In this document: piece after piece, positions 36,778 to 45,806 of the stretch
How the letters are laid out: every line of letters begins with the position of its first letter
How positions within the stretch are numbered: the stretch's first letter is position 1
Assembly (NCBI GenBank): GCA_015999985.1
Contig: JAECRA010000023.1
Span: 1-62,765 of the forward strand
Length of the DNA: 62,765 bases
Source of the DNA: Comamonadaceae bacterium
GTDB taxonomy: Bacteria > Pseudomonadota > Gammaproteobacteria > Burkholderiales > Burkholderiaceae_C
Direction of reading: 5' to 3'
The notes under the pieces: model-generated
Database searches by the model: none
What the model was told of the DNA's origin: nothing
Seen by the model: only the letters and a program-made list of their open reading frames with translations
Program-made: the position numbers and the translations under genes

Positions 36778-37110
36778 ATGGCTTACACATCCAGCTTCGT
36801 GCCCGAGATCCTGACTCCATCCGCCGCCGACATCGAGGCCATGAGAGGCCCCGTATTGCTGGAATTCGGCACCAGTTGGTGCGGCTTTTGCCGAGGTGCT
36901 CAACCGCTGATCGAACAAGCAGCAGGGGAGTTTCCACTCGTGCAACACATCAAGGTCGAAGACGGCCCAGGCCGCCCTCTGGGGCGCAACTTCAAGGTCA
37001 AGCTATGGCCTACGCTGGTGTTTCTGCGAGACGGAAAGCCCCTGGCGCAACTGGTACGCCCCACGCAAGTGCAGGAAATTCGGGACGCCTTGCAGCTCAT
37101 AGCGTCATAG
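36778..37110 (+). CDS. Thioredoxin-family protein
   Basis: The 110-residue cytoplasmic thioredoxin-fold protein has the redox motif CGFC at residues 35-38 (LLEFGTSWCGFCRGAQPLI) and the cis-Pro region VKLWPTLVFLRDGK. No signal peptide is present, so it acts in the cytoplasm. The CGFC motif in place of CGPC suggests a redox potential and partners different from general thioredoxin. It lies about 100 bp after pyrD and 63 bp before an MFS transporter gene on the same strand; co-transcription is possible but unproven. Confidence 0.85.
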   Translation: MAYTSSFVPEILTPSAADIEAMRGPVLLEFGTSWCGFCRGAQPLIEQAAGEFPLVQHIKVEDGPGRPLGRNFKVKLWPTLVFLRDGKPLAQLVRPTQVQEIRDALQLIAS

Positions 37111-37173
37111 CCATCTTTTCTCCGGCGCATTGACGCCACTCCCTCAGCGTCCGCCTACGTCACTAGCCGCCCC

Positions 37174-38397
37174 ATGTTCCGCACTCTCCAAGGCCCGCAT
37201 GTGCTGGGCATTACGCTGGCTGCGGCCGGCATCATGATGATCACCATGGGCACCCGGCAATCGCTGGGCTTGTTCGTGGGGCCTCTCAACACTTCAACCG
37301 GCCTGGGGATTGCGACCATCAGTTTTGCGATGGCGATCGGGCAATTTGTATGGGGCGCTGTGCAACCCTTCGCAGGTGCCGCCGCTGATCGCTGGGGGCC
37401 AAAGCCCGTCTTGCTGGCAGGCATTCTCATATTGGCTCTGGGGTGTGCCCTGGCCCCTCTCATGGGCTCCGGAATTGGCTTGACCATATCCCTGGGCGTC
37501 TTGGTGGCCATGGGTGCCGGCGCGGGCAGTTTCTCCGTGCTGATTGGCGCCGCCGCGCAACGCCTGACACCAGAGGCACGGGGCACCGCATCTGGCGTCA
37601 TCAATGCCGGGGGCTCGTTCGGACAATTTGTATTCGCGCCTCTGGCCCAAAAACTGATTCAGATGCTGGGCTGGATGGGCGCCATGTGGTCCCTCGCCGT
37701 GATCGTGTTGGCCGCCCTGCCTCTAATAGGCAAAGTGACCAAGGGTGGACCGTCGCCGCAGGTGGCGCGCGCCAGCGACGACCAAGGCATGAAGCAGGCG
37801 CTGAAAACAGCGCTCTCGGACCGCAGCTACCTGCTGCTACATGCAGGCTTTTTCACCTGCGGCTTCCACATTGCGTTTTTGGTCACTCACTTGCCTACCG
37901 AGGTGAATCTCTGTGGACTCCCACCGTCCGTGGCCAGTTGGTCATTGGCCTTGATAGGCTTGTCCAATATCGTTGGTAGCCTGGTGGTGGGCCACCTGGT
38001 CGGACAGTACCGAAGCAAGATGATTCTCGCGGTCATGTATGGCTCGCGCGCGGTTCTTATTCTTTGGTACTTGATGATGCCGCGCGAGCCATGGGTTTTC
38101 TATGTCTTTGCTGTAGGGCTGGGTTTGACCTGGCTGGCTACCGTGCCTCCAACGGCTGGCCTGGTGGGCAAGCTGTTTGGCGTGCGGTATTTGGGCACGC
38201 TCTTCGGGCTCACACTCCTTAGCCATCAGATTGGAGGCTTTCTGGGCGCCTGGCTGGGCGGTCTTGCCATCACTGAACTTGGAAACTACGACCTGATGTG
38301 GCAGGCAGATATTGCACTGGCGCTTCTCGCGGCGATACTGAATCTACCCATACGCGAGAAAAAAATGAAGGTATCGCGCGCGGCAGTCAGTGGCTGA
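37174..38397 (+). CDS. MFS transporter (monocarboxylate/oxalate-formate antiporter-like)
   Basis: The 407-residue inner-membrane protein has about 12 hydrophobic helices. It starts GPHVLGITLAAAGIMMITMGTRQSLGLFV and has the MFS loop motif in GAAADRWGPKPVLLAG (helices 2-3). A central cytoplasmic loop occupies residues 190-215 (KVTKGGPSPQVARASDDQGMK), and the second half is similarly structured. The pattern of the first helices and the VINAGGSFGQFVFAPLAQ segment resemble the monocarboxylate or OFA-type subgroup. The substrate cannot be assigned. It lies next to the thioredoxin gene and faces a convergent PaaK-like gene. Confidence 0.88.
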   Translation: MFRTLQGPHVLGITLAAAGIMMITMGTRQSLGLFVGPLNTSTGLGIATISFAMAIGQFVWGAVQPFAGAAADRWGPKPVLLAGILILALGCALAPLMGSGIGLTISLGVLVAMGAGAGSFSVLIGAAAQRLTPEARGTASGVINAGGSFGQFVFAPLAQKLIQMLGWMGAMWSLAVIVLAALPLIGKVTKGGPSPQVARASDDQGMKQALKTALSDRSYLLLHAGFFTCGFHIAFLVTHLPTEVNLCGLPPSVASWSLALIGLSNIVGSLVVGHLVGQYRSKMILAVMYGSRAVLILWYLMMPREPWVFYVFAVGLGLTWLATVPPTAGLVGKLFGVRYLGTLFGLTLLSHQIGGFLGAWLGGLAITELGNYDLMWQADIALALLAAILNLPIREKKMKVSRAAVSG

Positions 38398-38470
38398 TTA
38401 TTGCGTGCGGGGGCATCGTTTGGGCGTCACTTAGAGATGGACATTCACCAAGGCCTGGGTGGACTTCAGC

Positions 38471-39916
38471 TCAGGCCCTGTCGCTTAACGCCACCCGGCA
38501 GGCCTTGCCACTGCGACCGCGGGGAACAGCGCAGCCGAGTTCGCCAATGACCCTTATGGGTTTGGCACCCTGGGCTATGGCAAAAGCCTTCAACGCACTT
38601 TTGCAGCGCTCGATCGCTGCCAGGCCTTGTGGCCCCTCCAAAGGCACGCGGACAACCAAGGTGCCCGGCGCACGCTGTTCCAGTTGAAAGTCAAAAACGC
38701 CGCATTCCTCTTCGATGACGGTACACAAGGCCAGAGGAAGCAGGCTGACCATCTGACCAGGTCGATGTCCCGGCACGCGCATCGTATCGTCGCTGCGCCC
38801 CTGTACGTGGATTACAGGCAAAGAAGATCCGCAAGTGCAACTGTCTTTCTGAATGCTCACCTGATCACCAAGATCGTAGCGAATCAGCGGTTGAACATGG
38901 TTGGCGAGATTGGTCAGCAAGACCGAATGCGAAAGCTCACCGAGAGGAACGGGCCGATAGCGCTCATCAACGGGCTCCAGAAGTACCCAGTCCTCGTTCA
39001 AATGCAAGCTGCCCTTTGCGCATTCCCAGGCCATAGGCAAAAATTCTGAAGTTCCGTAGCTGCTCCGGACGGTTGCTCCAAAGGCCTTGGAAATGCGTGC
39101 CCGGGTAGCGGAACTCAGCGCTTCTCCACCCGTCATGATGCATCTAGGGCGGATGTGCAGCCTGCCCTGCTCAGATTCTTCTGCCAGCAGGGCGGCAGCG
39201 CTGGGGTAGGTCGCCAACACGGCGGGCGCGTAATCATTGAGCTGCTGCACCAACTTATCTGCGGACTGCTGGATGCTGAAGCTCCGAGAATTCGCCTCTA
39301 TCCATGGGTTGATGCTGCGCAGGCGATCAAAGCAACCCACACTGGCGAAATGGCCTCCGGTGGCGGTCACTAGCGCATAGCGGTCTCGCAGGCCCAGGAA
39401 ATCCAGAGGTGAAAACGCACCAAACATGCTCTTCGGTCCTCCGGGAGCCCTGTGGCGTACCGCCTCGAGTGCGTCGTAGACCGCCATGGCCTGGGCATCT
39501 TGCACAAAGATGCCCGGTTTGCCGCTGGTACCGGAGCTTTCCCACACCATGTATTTGCCCAGCCAGGGCTCGCCTACGCGTTGCGGGTCAGCGGTAAAAG
39601 CCCGCAACTCTTCGAGATTGAGCTCGGGGTCGGTCACCCACTCGGAAAACCGCTCCATCAGCTCCCCACGGGACACAGGCGGCAAACGCAACCATTCGCT
39701 CTGTCGCAACTGCCCCTTTCCCAGCCGCTCCCGGTACAACGGAGAATCGGCATAGGCTACTTCCACAAGGCGTGCAAGCCGTTGCTGTTGCCTCGCAGCC
39801 AGCAGTGACGCGGGTGCGTGGCCAGCAGCCATGACATCGAGCGTCACAGCCTGCAGACGCAGCGGGTCAAACACAGGTCTGGAGCCTGATTTCACAGCGG
39901 CGCGGCGATGATGCAT
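38471..39916 (-). CDS. Phenylacetate-CoA ligase (PaaK)-like adenylating enzyme
   Basis: The 481-residue protein belongs to the PaaK/CapK group of AMP-forming enzymes. It has the ATP-binding P-loop WESSGTSGKPGIFVQDAQAM, the SSYGTSEFLP motif that corresponds to the Y-G-x-(T/A)-E box, and IRYDLGDQVSI with the ribose-binding Asp. Four-residue cysteine pairing (CTCGSSLP) is typical of the group. The acid it activates is unknown. The length is a little above classical PaaK (about 430). It stands alone downstream of rnhA on the same strand, where many Burkholderiales would carry dnaQ (from memory), so this may be a local replacement. Confidence 0.85.
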   Translation of the reverse strand: MHHRRAAVKSGSRPVFDPLRLQAVTLDVMAAGHAPASLLAARQQQRLARLVEVAYADSPLYRERLGKGQLRQSEWLRLPPVSRGELMERFSEWVTDPELNLEELRAFTADPQRVGEPWLGKYMVWESSGTSGKPGIFVQDAQAMAVYDALEAVRHRAPGGPKSMFGAFSPLDFLGLRDRYALVTATGGHFASVGCFDRLRSINPWIEANSRSFSIQQSADKLVQQLNDYAPAVLATYPSAAALLAEESEQGRLHIRPRCIMTGGEALSSATRARISKAFGATVRSSYGTSEFLPMAWECAKGSLHLNEDWVLLEPVDERYRPVPLGELSHSVLLTNLANHVQPLIRYDLGDQVSIQKDSCTCGSSLPVIHVQGRSDDTMRVPGHRPGQMVSLLPLALCTVIEEECGVFDFQLEQRAPGTLVVRVPLEGPQGLAAIERCKSALKAFAIAQGAKPIRVIGELGCAVPRGRSGKACRVALSDRA

Positions 39917-40069
39917 TTATTTGTCTCCAGGTCAGTCCCCCCGGCGTCTCCAGCGCTATCTTGCCTCCAATCAGACCCATTGCGTTGATTCTTGTCAATT
40001 TTTCATGTTGGAGGCAGGCTAATTGAGAGCGCGGAGAAACCACACCGGCGGCCATCCTGCACTTCAACC

Positions 40070-40507
40070 CTATCTTTTCGGAACCCCTCGGTTGGCCAAT
40101 GAGTCGGCGCGTTCATTGCCCTCATGGCCGGCGTGGCCCTTGACCCAGTGCCATTGAATCTGATGGCCACTGGTGCTCACCACGGCGTCAAGTTTCTGCC
40201 AGAGGTCGGCATTCTTGACGGGCTGCTTGGTCGAAGTGCGCCATCCCTTGGCTTTCCAGCTGTGAATCCACTCGGTGATTCCTTGGCGGACGTACTGGCT
40301 GTCAAGATACAAATCAACCTGGCAAGGGCGCTTGAGTGCGCTCAGCCCTTCAATCACGGCGGTCAATTCCATGCGGTTATTGGTTGTGAGCGACTCGCCT
40401 CCAAACAACTCTTTTTCGTGATTGCCCGAGCGGAGCAATGCGCCCCAGCCACCGGGACCAGGGTTGCCCTTGCAGGCGCCGTCAGTGAAAACTTCAATCT
40501 TGTTCAA
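40070..40507 (-). CDS. rnhA: Ribonuclease HI
   Basis: The 145-residue enzyme cleaves RNA in RNA-DNA hybrids. It begins [20 protein letters not shown], with the first catalytic Asp in FTDGACKGN and the Glu in [13 protein letters not shown]. The second Asp is in [12 protein letters not shown] and the last in [10 protein letters not shown]. The basic protrusion around [14 protein letters not shown] is present. The start is a TTG at 40505-40507 that overlaps the TGA stop of the upstream methyltransferase gene (TTGA), so translation is coupled. The open frame runs further upstream, but that stretch is the methyltransferase in another frame. The length fits RNase HI. Confidence 0.95.
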   Translation of the reverse strand: MNKIEVFTDGACKGNPGPGGWGALLRSGNHEKELFGGESLTTNNRMELTAVIEGLSALKRPCQVDLYLDSQYVRQGITEWIHSWKAKGWRTSTKQPVKNADLWQKLDAVVSTSGHQIQWHWVKGHAGHEGNERADSLANRGVPKR

Positions 40508-41331
40508 GGTCTCTTTTCCGTAATTGTCGGTGCAGGTGTGCGGTTGGCAATGGAGACTGGCGCCCCCACGACAGATGGCTTTTTTTTCCACTGCTGGCCC
40601 ACCAGTTTGGCGCCCTGGGTGCGCTTGACTGCCATGATGAAATACCCGGCACCAAAAATAGGCCACCAGCGTTGGCCCAGCTTTTCCATCCATCGAAAGC
40701 GCGCTAGTGTGCCAGCCCCACGCACGGCAGGCAGATAACAGCCGAAGCTGATCGATTCCAATTCGAACTCCAGCAATCGCAGCCAATCGCGCAAGCGCCA
40801 ATGTCCGATGAACTGCCCGGCATCCGGCAGGTAGAGCCGCTCGTGACCGAAGCGACCGTAAAACCTCTCCCGATGTTGCCGAAATCCCCAAAGACTGGCG
40901 GGATTGAGCCCTGTAATGGCCACCTTCCCTTCGTGCACGAGCACGCGTTGAACCTCTCGCAGGGCAGCGTGAGGATCGCGGCTTAGCTCCAAGGTGTGTG
41001 GCAGTACCACCAGGTCAAGGCTGTTTTCCGCAAAAGGCAGTGCCGTAGCATCGGCCGCCATGGCCCATCGAGGCGGCGCTGGAGGTGCCGGTGGTACTGG
41101 AGCCGAGCTTATCGCAGAGGAAGAGTCCGGCACTGCAACCAAGGGCGAGGTCTGCACGGCCAGCCACTTATGCGGCATGCGGTTGGCATGCAAGGCATCT
41201 ATATCGATGAGCCCCAACTGCAAGGCGTGATAGCCAAAAACATCCGTCAAGGCTTCGTCGAACCGCGCTTGCTCCCAAGCCAGAAGATACTGGCCTGGCG
41301 GTGTCTGGAACCAGTCATGCAAGCCAGTCAT
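40504..41331 (-). CDS. Class I SAM-dependent methyltransferase
   Basis: The 275-residue protein belongs to the methyltransferase-11 type. It contains [23 protein letters not shown], matching motifs II-III, and [21 protein letters not shown], matching post-motif III. The glycine-rich motif I is not obvious, and residues 70-90 carry a low-complexity Ser/Ala/Pro insertion ([20 protein letters not shown]) where a SAM-binding loop would be expected. This is odd and may weaken catalysis. Proteins of this type lie beside rnhA and gloB in many Burkholderiales. Its stop codon overlaps the TTG start of rnhA. The substrate is unknown. Confidence 0.83.
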   Translation of the reverse strand: MTGLHDWFQTPPGQYLLAWEQARFDEALTDVFGYHALQLGLIDIDALHANRMPHKWLAVQTSPLVAVPDSSSAISSAPVPPAPPAPPRWAMAADATALPFAENSLDLVVLPHTLELSRDPHAALREVQRVLVHEGKVAITGLNPASLWGFRQHRERFYGRFGHERLYLPDAGQFIGHWRLRDWLRLLEFELESISFGCYLPAVRGAGTLARFRWMEKLGQRWWPIFGAGYFIMAVKRTQGAKLVGQQWKKKPSVVGAPVSIANRTPAPTITEKRP

Positions 41332-41510
41332 ATCGATTGTTTCGGGTAACGGAAGAAGTTAATAGCTGATTGATCAAACCCATCACATTCTGCGGCAAAC
41401 AGCTTTGGCACCGTCAGCAGATGTCTGACTGATCCGGCGGATCAGTTGCAAAGGAGCTCCTTCCAGCTCAAAGGTTGAAACTGGCGCGCATGCATTCTAG
41501 GTTGTGGCAC

Positions 41511-41550
41511 AAATAAAAACCGCGTTGCCCCCTTAGGAGGCAACGCGGTT
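41511..41550 (-). terminator. Strong intrinsic terminator of the surface-protein gene
   Basis: A perfect 12-bp stem (41518-41529 with 41539-41550; AACCGCGTTGCC) closes a 9-nt loop that can pair further (CCT with AGG). Read on the minus strand it is followed by TTTTTATTT. It lies about 45 bp downstream of the stop codon of the IPTL-CTERM-like gene. Confidence 0.9.
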
Positions 41551-41595
41551 CAGATGAGTTCGCTTGTCGAACTCAGCTACAGACCTAACGGTCCA

Positions 41596-43758
41596 TCACT
41601 CGGCGCGTTTGCGACGGCGCAGTGCCAAGGCACCCATACCAGCGCTCAAGACACCCAGCAGGCCCAGGCCAGCCAAGTCCATCGTAGGCACTGGGGCGAC
41701 GATGGCAGGCACAGAACCCGTCAAGGCAATAGAACGGACCACCCTTGTCGCAGCTGCATATTCCTGGTTACCAGGCTGATCTGCGGCAATGGTGCACGTA
41801 CCGGCCCGGTAAGGAGTCACTGTGCCGCCTGAAACCACGCAGATCGTGGGGGTCAGGCTGGTGTAGGTCACAGGAAGTCCAGACGTAGAAGCAGCAGCCG
41901 GGTTAATGGCGAAAGCACCATCTGCCACATTACGGCTATCCTGGTCGAGGAACGTGATGGTCTGGTCCTTCAGAAGCGTGATCTCCATGCTGCGCTGAAC
42001 AGGCGGGGCGGCTGCAACGTTGTACTCGACATCGTCAATCGTCCTTGTGCCCGCGGCTGCATTCGCTGTAATCGTGCAAGTACCTGCTACTGCAGGGCTG
42101 ACCAAGGTCACCACTCCGGTGTTGGCGTTCACTGTGCACACCGACGGAGTATTACTCGTGTAGGTGACAGGGAGGTTGGCAGTGCTAAAGAGTGGCGGAG
42201 TCGGAGCCCATGCAACCGTCGACCCGTTCATTGCCGAATACACCCCAGGGTTGGGTTGGCGGAAGTTGATGGTCTGCAGTGTGGGATCCACTGGTGGAGC
42301 CTCCTGGCATTTGGCCACGACCGTGAAGTCTGCAATGGCCCCCAGGGCACAAACGCCACCCGAGCAATCATTTTCAAATTGCCCACCGTCAAGCACCAAA
42401 CCAATAGTGTTCGAACCCACTTCAAAGCCGGGAATCGCCGTCGTGGTCCATGTTATGAACCCACCATAGCCGTCTGGCAAGAGATGTTGGAAGGGTCTGT
42501 ACGGCGGTTTTCCTGCGGGCTGTACGAACACGCTGTCGCCCGTATCGTCAAAACCGAAGCGACCTTTGAGCTTGATGCTGTCCAGATCCACGGTGTCGCT
42601 CACCGTAATCGGCTGATTCATCGTAAAGACAGAGCCGTACCAGAAGGCCTTGCTCTGGCCACTGGCTTTAGGATATGGCACTCCAGGAATGTCGCCTGCG
42701 CCCGGACTGGTCGTACCAGGGCTGATCCAGCGGGCCTTGGTTGGAGTAGTCAGGGTATTCGGGTCGAAGTAGGAGCGGTACCTGTAATCGTCGAACAGAG
42801 GTTGCGTGACTTCTTCAATTTCCCGAGGGGCGAGCTCCCTGGTGCGCCATGTCCAACTCCAGTCGCGAGCATTGGTCGTGAAGGGACCGATTTCGAACTC
42901 TTCACCTGGCAGCTTGCCCACTGGGCAGCTCAACGCGGTGGTTGCGGGCGTCGGTGCGGGTGGCAGTTCAGGAAGACAGTCGGCCGTAATCTGGAAATCT
43001 GCGAAGAGACCTGTAGGGTTGTCCGCGCTGGTCGTGGGCGCATTGAATGTATTCACCACCGCAAAACCGATGGTGTTGTCACCATAGTAGAAACCCATGC
43101 CCGTGTTGGCGCCATTCACGTTAATGAGCGAAGGGCTGCCATAACCGGAAAACGATGCGGAGGTCTGCATCCAGTTGGTCGCGCCGGAAGGGGTGTTGTC
43201 GGGCTTGACCAACAAAAGCGTACTATCGTCAAATCCACCCGAACCAATGAGTTTGATGGTCGACAGATCGACGTTATTGGGAATGGTGATTTTTTCGTTG
43301 TACGTGAAGGACACACGCTGTGCCACTAAGGCCCCGTTGGCTACGACGCCGTTCGTGATCACAGCGGGATAAGGGCCGGTACCTGTGTTTCCACCAGCGC
43401 CAGTGGGATATTGCGCATCACCAAACGACAACCAATCGCCTTGCACTGACTGCCCCGCCAGAGCTCCCGCGCTGGCGGGGTGCTTGGCAGTCGCCTTATT
43501 GAACCAGCCACGCCACTTGTAGTCATCCACGATGGTGGCGGCAGCGCCGGTTGGGGCACTGACATAGCGCGCGTCAGTTGACCAGGTGGCCTTGGATGTA
43601 CTGATGCGCAAGGGCGTGCTGCCCGGACCACAGGTAAGTTGAGCCGCTTGCACACTGCCTAGAGTGCACATGCCTAACAACACCATGGAAATTAAAGACC
43701 CTTTCCGAATCGCACGCGGGAGCGCGTAGCGTCGGTGAGACGGTGACTCAAGCTTCAT
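41596..43758 (-). CDS. Secreted surface protein with IPTL-CTERM-like sorting tail
   Basis: The 720-residue protein has a signal peptide (to about residue 39, LGSVQA). Two related domains of about 200 residues follow: one contains VDLSTIKLIGSGGFDDST and DNTIGFAVV...GLFADFQITADC, the other VDLDSIKLKGRFGFDDTGD and SNTIGLVLD...GAIADFTVVAKC. Next come two Ig-like repeats with LPVTYTSNTPSVCTV and LPVTYTSLTPTICVV. The C-terminus is VPTMDLAGLGLLGVL, a hydrophobic helix and RRRKRAE, the layout of IPTL-CTERM signals, which are thought to be processed by exosortase H. The motif is degenerate (VPTM, no Trp). GGAGGG precedes the ATG. It is divergent from the receiver-AraC regulator gene and ends at a strong terminator. 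Confidence 0.85.
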   Translation of the reverse strand: MKLESPSHRRYALPRAIRKGSLISMVLLGMCTLGSVQAAQLTCGPGSTPLRISTSKATWSTDARYVSAPTGAAATIVDDYKWRGWFNKATAKHPASAGALAGQSVQGDWLSFGDAQYPTGAGGNTGTGPYPAVITNGVVANGALVAQRVSFTYNEKITIPNNVDLSTIKLIGSGGFDDSTLLLVKPDNTPSGATNWMQTSASFSGYGSPSLINVNGANTGMGFYYGDNTIGFAVVNTFNAPTTSADNPTGLFADFQITADCLPELPPAPTPATTALSCPVGKLPGEEFEIGPFTTNARDWSWTWRTRELAPREIEEVTQPLFDDYRYRSYFDPNTLTTPTKARWISPGTTSPGAGDIPGVPYPKASGQSKAFWYGSVFTMNQPITVSDTVDLDSIKLKGRFGFDDTGDSVFVQPAGKPPYRPFQHLLPDGYGGFITWTTTAIPGFEVGSNTIGLVLDGGQFENDCSGGVCALGAIADFTVVAKCQEAPPVDPTLQTINFRQPNPGVYSAMNGSTVAWAPTPPLFSTANLPVTYTSNTPSVCTVNANTGVVTLVSPAVAGTCTITANAAAGTRTIDDVEYNVAAAPPVQRSMEITLLKDQTITFLDQDSRNVADGAFAINPAAASTSGLPVTYTSLTPTICVVSGGTVTPYRAGTCTIAADQPGNQEYAAATRVVRSIALTGSVPAIVAPVPTMDLAGLGLLGVLSAGMGALALRRRKRAE

Positions 43759-44454
43759 AAGATACCCTCCAGAAATAAATAAAAATAATTAATGGCAAAA
43801 AAAAGCGAGCATTTGACTGCACTGAACTTGTTTTATATGGACTAAAAGGGTGAACGAACCACTGGACAGCACATGCACCAGGGCACCCCACAACCATCTT
43901 GAATTTCGGTCAGATAACGCAGGATCCCTCACTCTTCTAAAAAAACTATCCGTCCGCGAATTTGTTAAATCCGCACAACACCTCAGCGCCAGCCGATGAT
44001 TGCCCCTCAAGCGCTTCACATCGTGTTGCTTTGTGTGCCCTCTACGGACTCTCCGGCTAGACCATCCTCCAATGGATCAACCAAAGCCTTCACTTGAATG
44101 AAAAAAATTTGAACGTGTTATACCTAAAGACCCCTCCTGCTTTCTTTGTTTTTTTGCTAATTCGTTTGCAATAAATACCGCTCGAATGGAATTTCAAAGA
44201 TTTATTTATCTAGGTTACTAAAAATCCCTGCGCATTACCAGGCCACTCCAGCTAGAAGACAAGCCGGGCGCACAGTGCTCGCCATAAAACCATATTTACG
44301 TCAAGGTTAAAGTTTTGTCTCGGATTCAACCAAGTAGCTCACAACTTCTGCTTCCGCCATAAAAAAACAAACAAAAGTGCAAAAAAACAAACCACTCGCC
44401 TTGCGGATATGTGACAATCGCGAACCTTAAAAGTGCAATAACCACGACGTGCCT
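43759..44454. promoter_or_regulatory. Long AT-rich divergent spacer between the surface protein and regulator genes
   Basis: No gene was seen in this 696-bp AT-rich stretch. It must contain the promoters of both flanking genes. Near the regulator it holds two exact copies of AAAAAAACAAAC (44361-44372 and 44381-44392) and two of AAAAGTGCAA (44373-44382 and 44429-44438). A protein-binding role is an inference. Confidence 0.4.
44361..44392. repeat. Direct repeat AAAAAAACAAAC with 20-bp spacing
   Basis: Two exact 12-bp copies start 20 bp apart, about two helical turns, so they face the same side of DNA. They lie about 65-95 bp before the start of a regulator with an AraC-type DNA-binding domain. 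AraC-family proteins often bind direct repeats with this kind of spacing, so an autoregulatory site is possible. Confidence 0.4.
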
Positions 44455-45300
44455 ATGCCAATGAGCAATAGCGAAGTCCAGTCCCCGCATATACTAATAA
44501 TGGACGATGATCCTGATCAGCTTCGTCTATTAGTGGCAGCACTGCGCAATGCCTCATACCGCGTCAGCGTCGCGCTCAATGGCGATCAAGGGTACGCCAG
44601 AGCGACGGTTTTATTACCAGACCTTATTTTTCTGGATGTACGCATGCCTGGGCGCAATGGCATCACCATCGCCCGTTTATTAAAAGCAAATCCCGCAACC
44701 CAAGATACTCCTATAATCTTCATATCCGCACTAGTTGAGCAACATGAGCGGTTGGCGGGACTGAGAGCGGGTGCGGTGGACTATATTTGCAAGCCGTTTC
44801 ATGTGGATGAAATATTGGAGCGAACACGAATTCACCTTGCACTCTCTCAAAAAAAATCAATGCTTCCTGCAGATAGCACCGAGAGAATCATATTTACAGA
44901 TAGTAAAATCCCTGCAGCCTCACTGTCCGCTAACTTACTCTTGAGACAACTTGCGTCTGAATATATTTTTAACCATATTAACGAGCCATCATTGAAGAGC
45001 TCTGATGTCGCGTCCAGCATGCAAATTCCGATGCGACGGCTGAACGCTGTATTCGAGGCCAGCGACGGAATTTCAGCATTTGAATTCATACGCCAGGAGC
45101 GTATGCACAGAGCTGCACTCATGCTTGGGCAAAGCACACTGACGATTGCCGAAGTTGCCATAGAAGTCGGCTATCCAAACCCTGCCAATTTCTCTACCGA
45201 ATTTAAGAAATTCTGGAAAAAATCCCCGACACAGTTCAGAAATGAATCGCAGGTTGACCCCAATATTTTGATAGGCCTGCTCTCAAGAAAGCATGTCTAA
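44455..45300 (+). CDS. Response regulator: receiver domain fused to AraC-type DNA-binding domain
   Basis: The product is about 281 residues. The N-terminal receiver has the acidic pocket ILIMDDDPDQLRLLV, phosphoacceptor Asp61 in LIFLDVRMPGRNG and the conserved Lys in YICKPFHVDE. A linker follows, then an AraC/XylS domain with two HTH motifs (SSDVASSMQIPMRRLNAVFE and LTIAEVAIEVGYPNPANFST) and the tail FKKFWKKSPTQFRNE. This fusion is much less common in betaproteobacteria than OmpR or NarL types. It is divergent from the surface-protein gene and 506 bp upstream of a histidine kinase gene on the same strand, its likely partner. Three possible starts (GTG 44449, ATG 44455, ATG 44461) cannot be distinguished by a ribosome-binding site. 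Confidence 0.9.
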   Translation: MPMSNSEVQSPHILIMDDDPDQLRLLVAALRNASYRVSVALNGDQGYARATVLLPDLIFLDVRMPGRNGITIARLLKANPATQDTPIIFISALVEQHERLAGLRAGAVDYICKPFHVDEILERTRIHLALSQKKSMLPADSTERIIFTDSKIPAASLSANLLLRQLASEYIFNHINEPSLKSSDVASSMQIPMRRLNAVFEASDGISAFEFIRQERMHRAALMLGQSTLTIAEVAIEVGYPNPANFSTEFKKFWKKSPTQFRNESQVDPNILIGLLSRKHV

Positions 45301-45806
45301 CCAACGCTTAAACGACTCAGATTTGATAGCCCTGAAGTCATCAGTACAGCTTGCAACCCTCTGAGAAGGTAAGAACAGCGCCAACGGCTTTGCATCAGCA
45401 ACTGCCCAGAATCCAAGGCAGTTGCCGCTGGTTGCGCGTCAGGTCACCATGAGCTTGATTGCACTTTGGCCGGCCTTGTTCGCAGGTCTGGGTTGGTGGA
45501 TGTCCCAAGCGGATTGACCATGCATGGTTGGACAGCCTGGCTGCCTGCGCCTAGTACGAAGCGCAAACCACCGCACGAGTGAAATACGGCGGCCGTCCGT
45601 ATGGTTGCCACACCTCCGGTAAAGCTATCCCCCTCCAGCTCGCCAGAGCAATGCAATTCTGTAATGCTTGCTTTGCAAGTAGCATCCGAAGAGTTCAAGG
45701 TGCAGTGACGACAAAAAACAATGAAGCCGCTGCCGCACTCTTTGGACGTGAACAACAACCCACCACCGTCAGCGTCACCTATGGCTTGGTGACAGAATAA
45801 TTTGAC
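45301..45806. other. 506-bp spacer between response regulator and histidine kinase
   Basis: It contains a hairpin GCAACTGCC/GGCAGTTGC (45398-45406 and 45417-45425) about 100 bp after the regulator stop, a possible terminator without T-run. Two overlapping open frames, 104 residues on the minus strand and 73 on the plus strand, resemble no known protein. The spacing suggests that the kinase gene has its own promoter here. Confidence 0.4.

Noticed and set aside
45444..45758. 104-codon minus-strand ORF between the response regulator and kinase genes
   Set aside because: It overlaps an equally plausible plus-strand frame, has no ribosome-binding site or family resemblance, and a pilin-like reading could not be supported.
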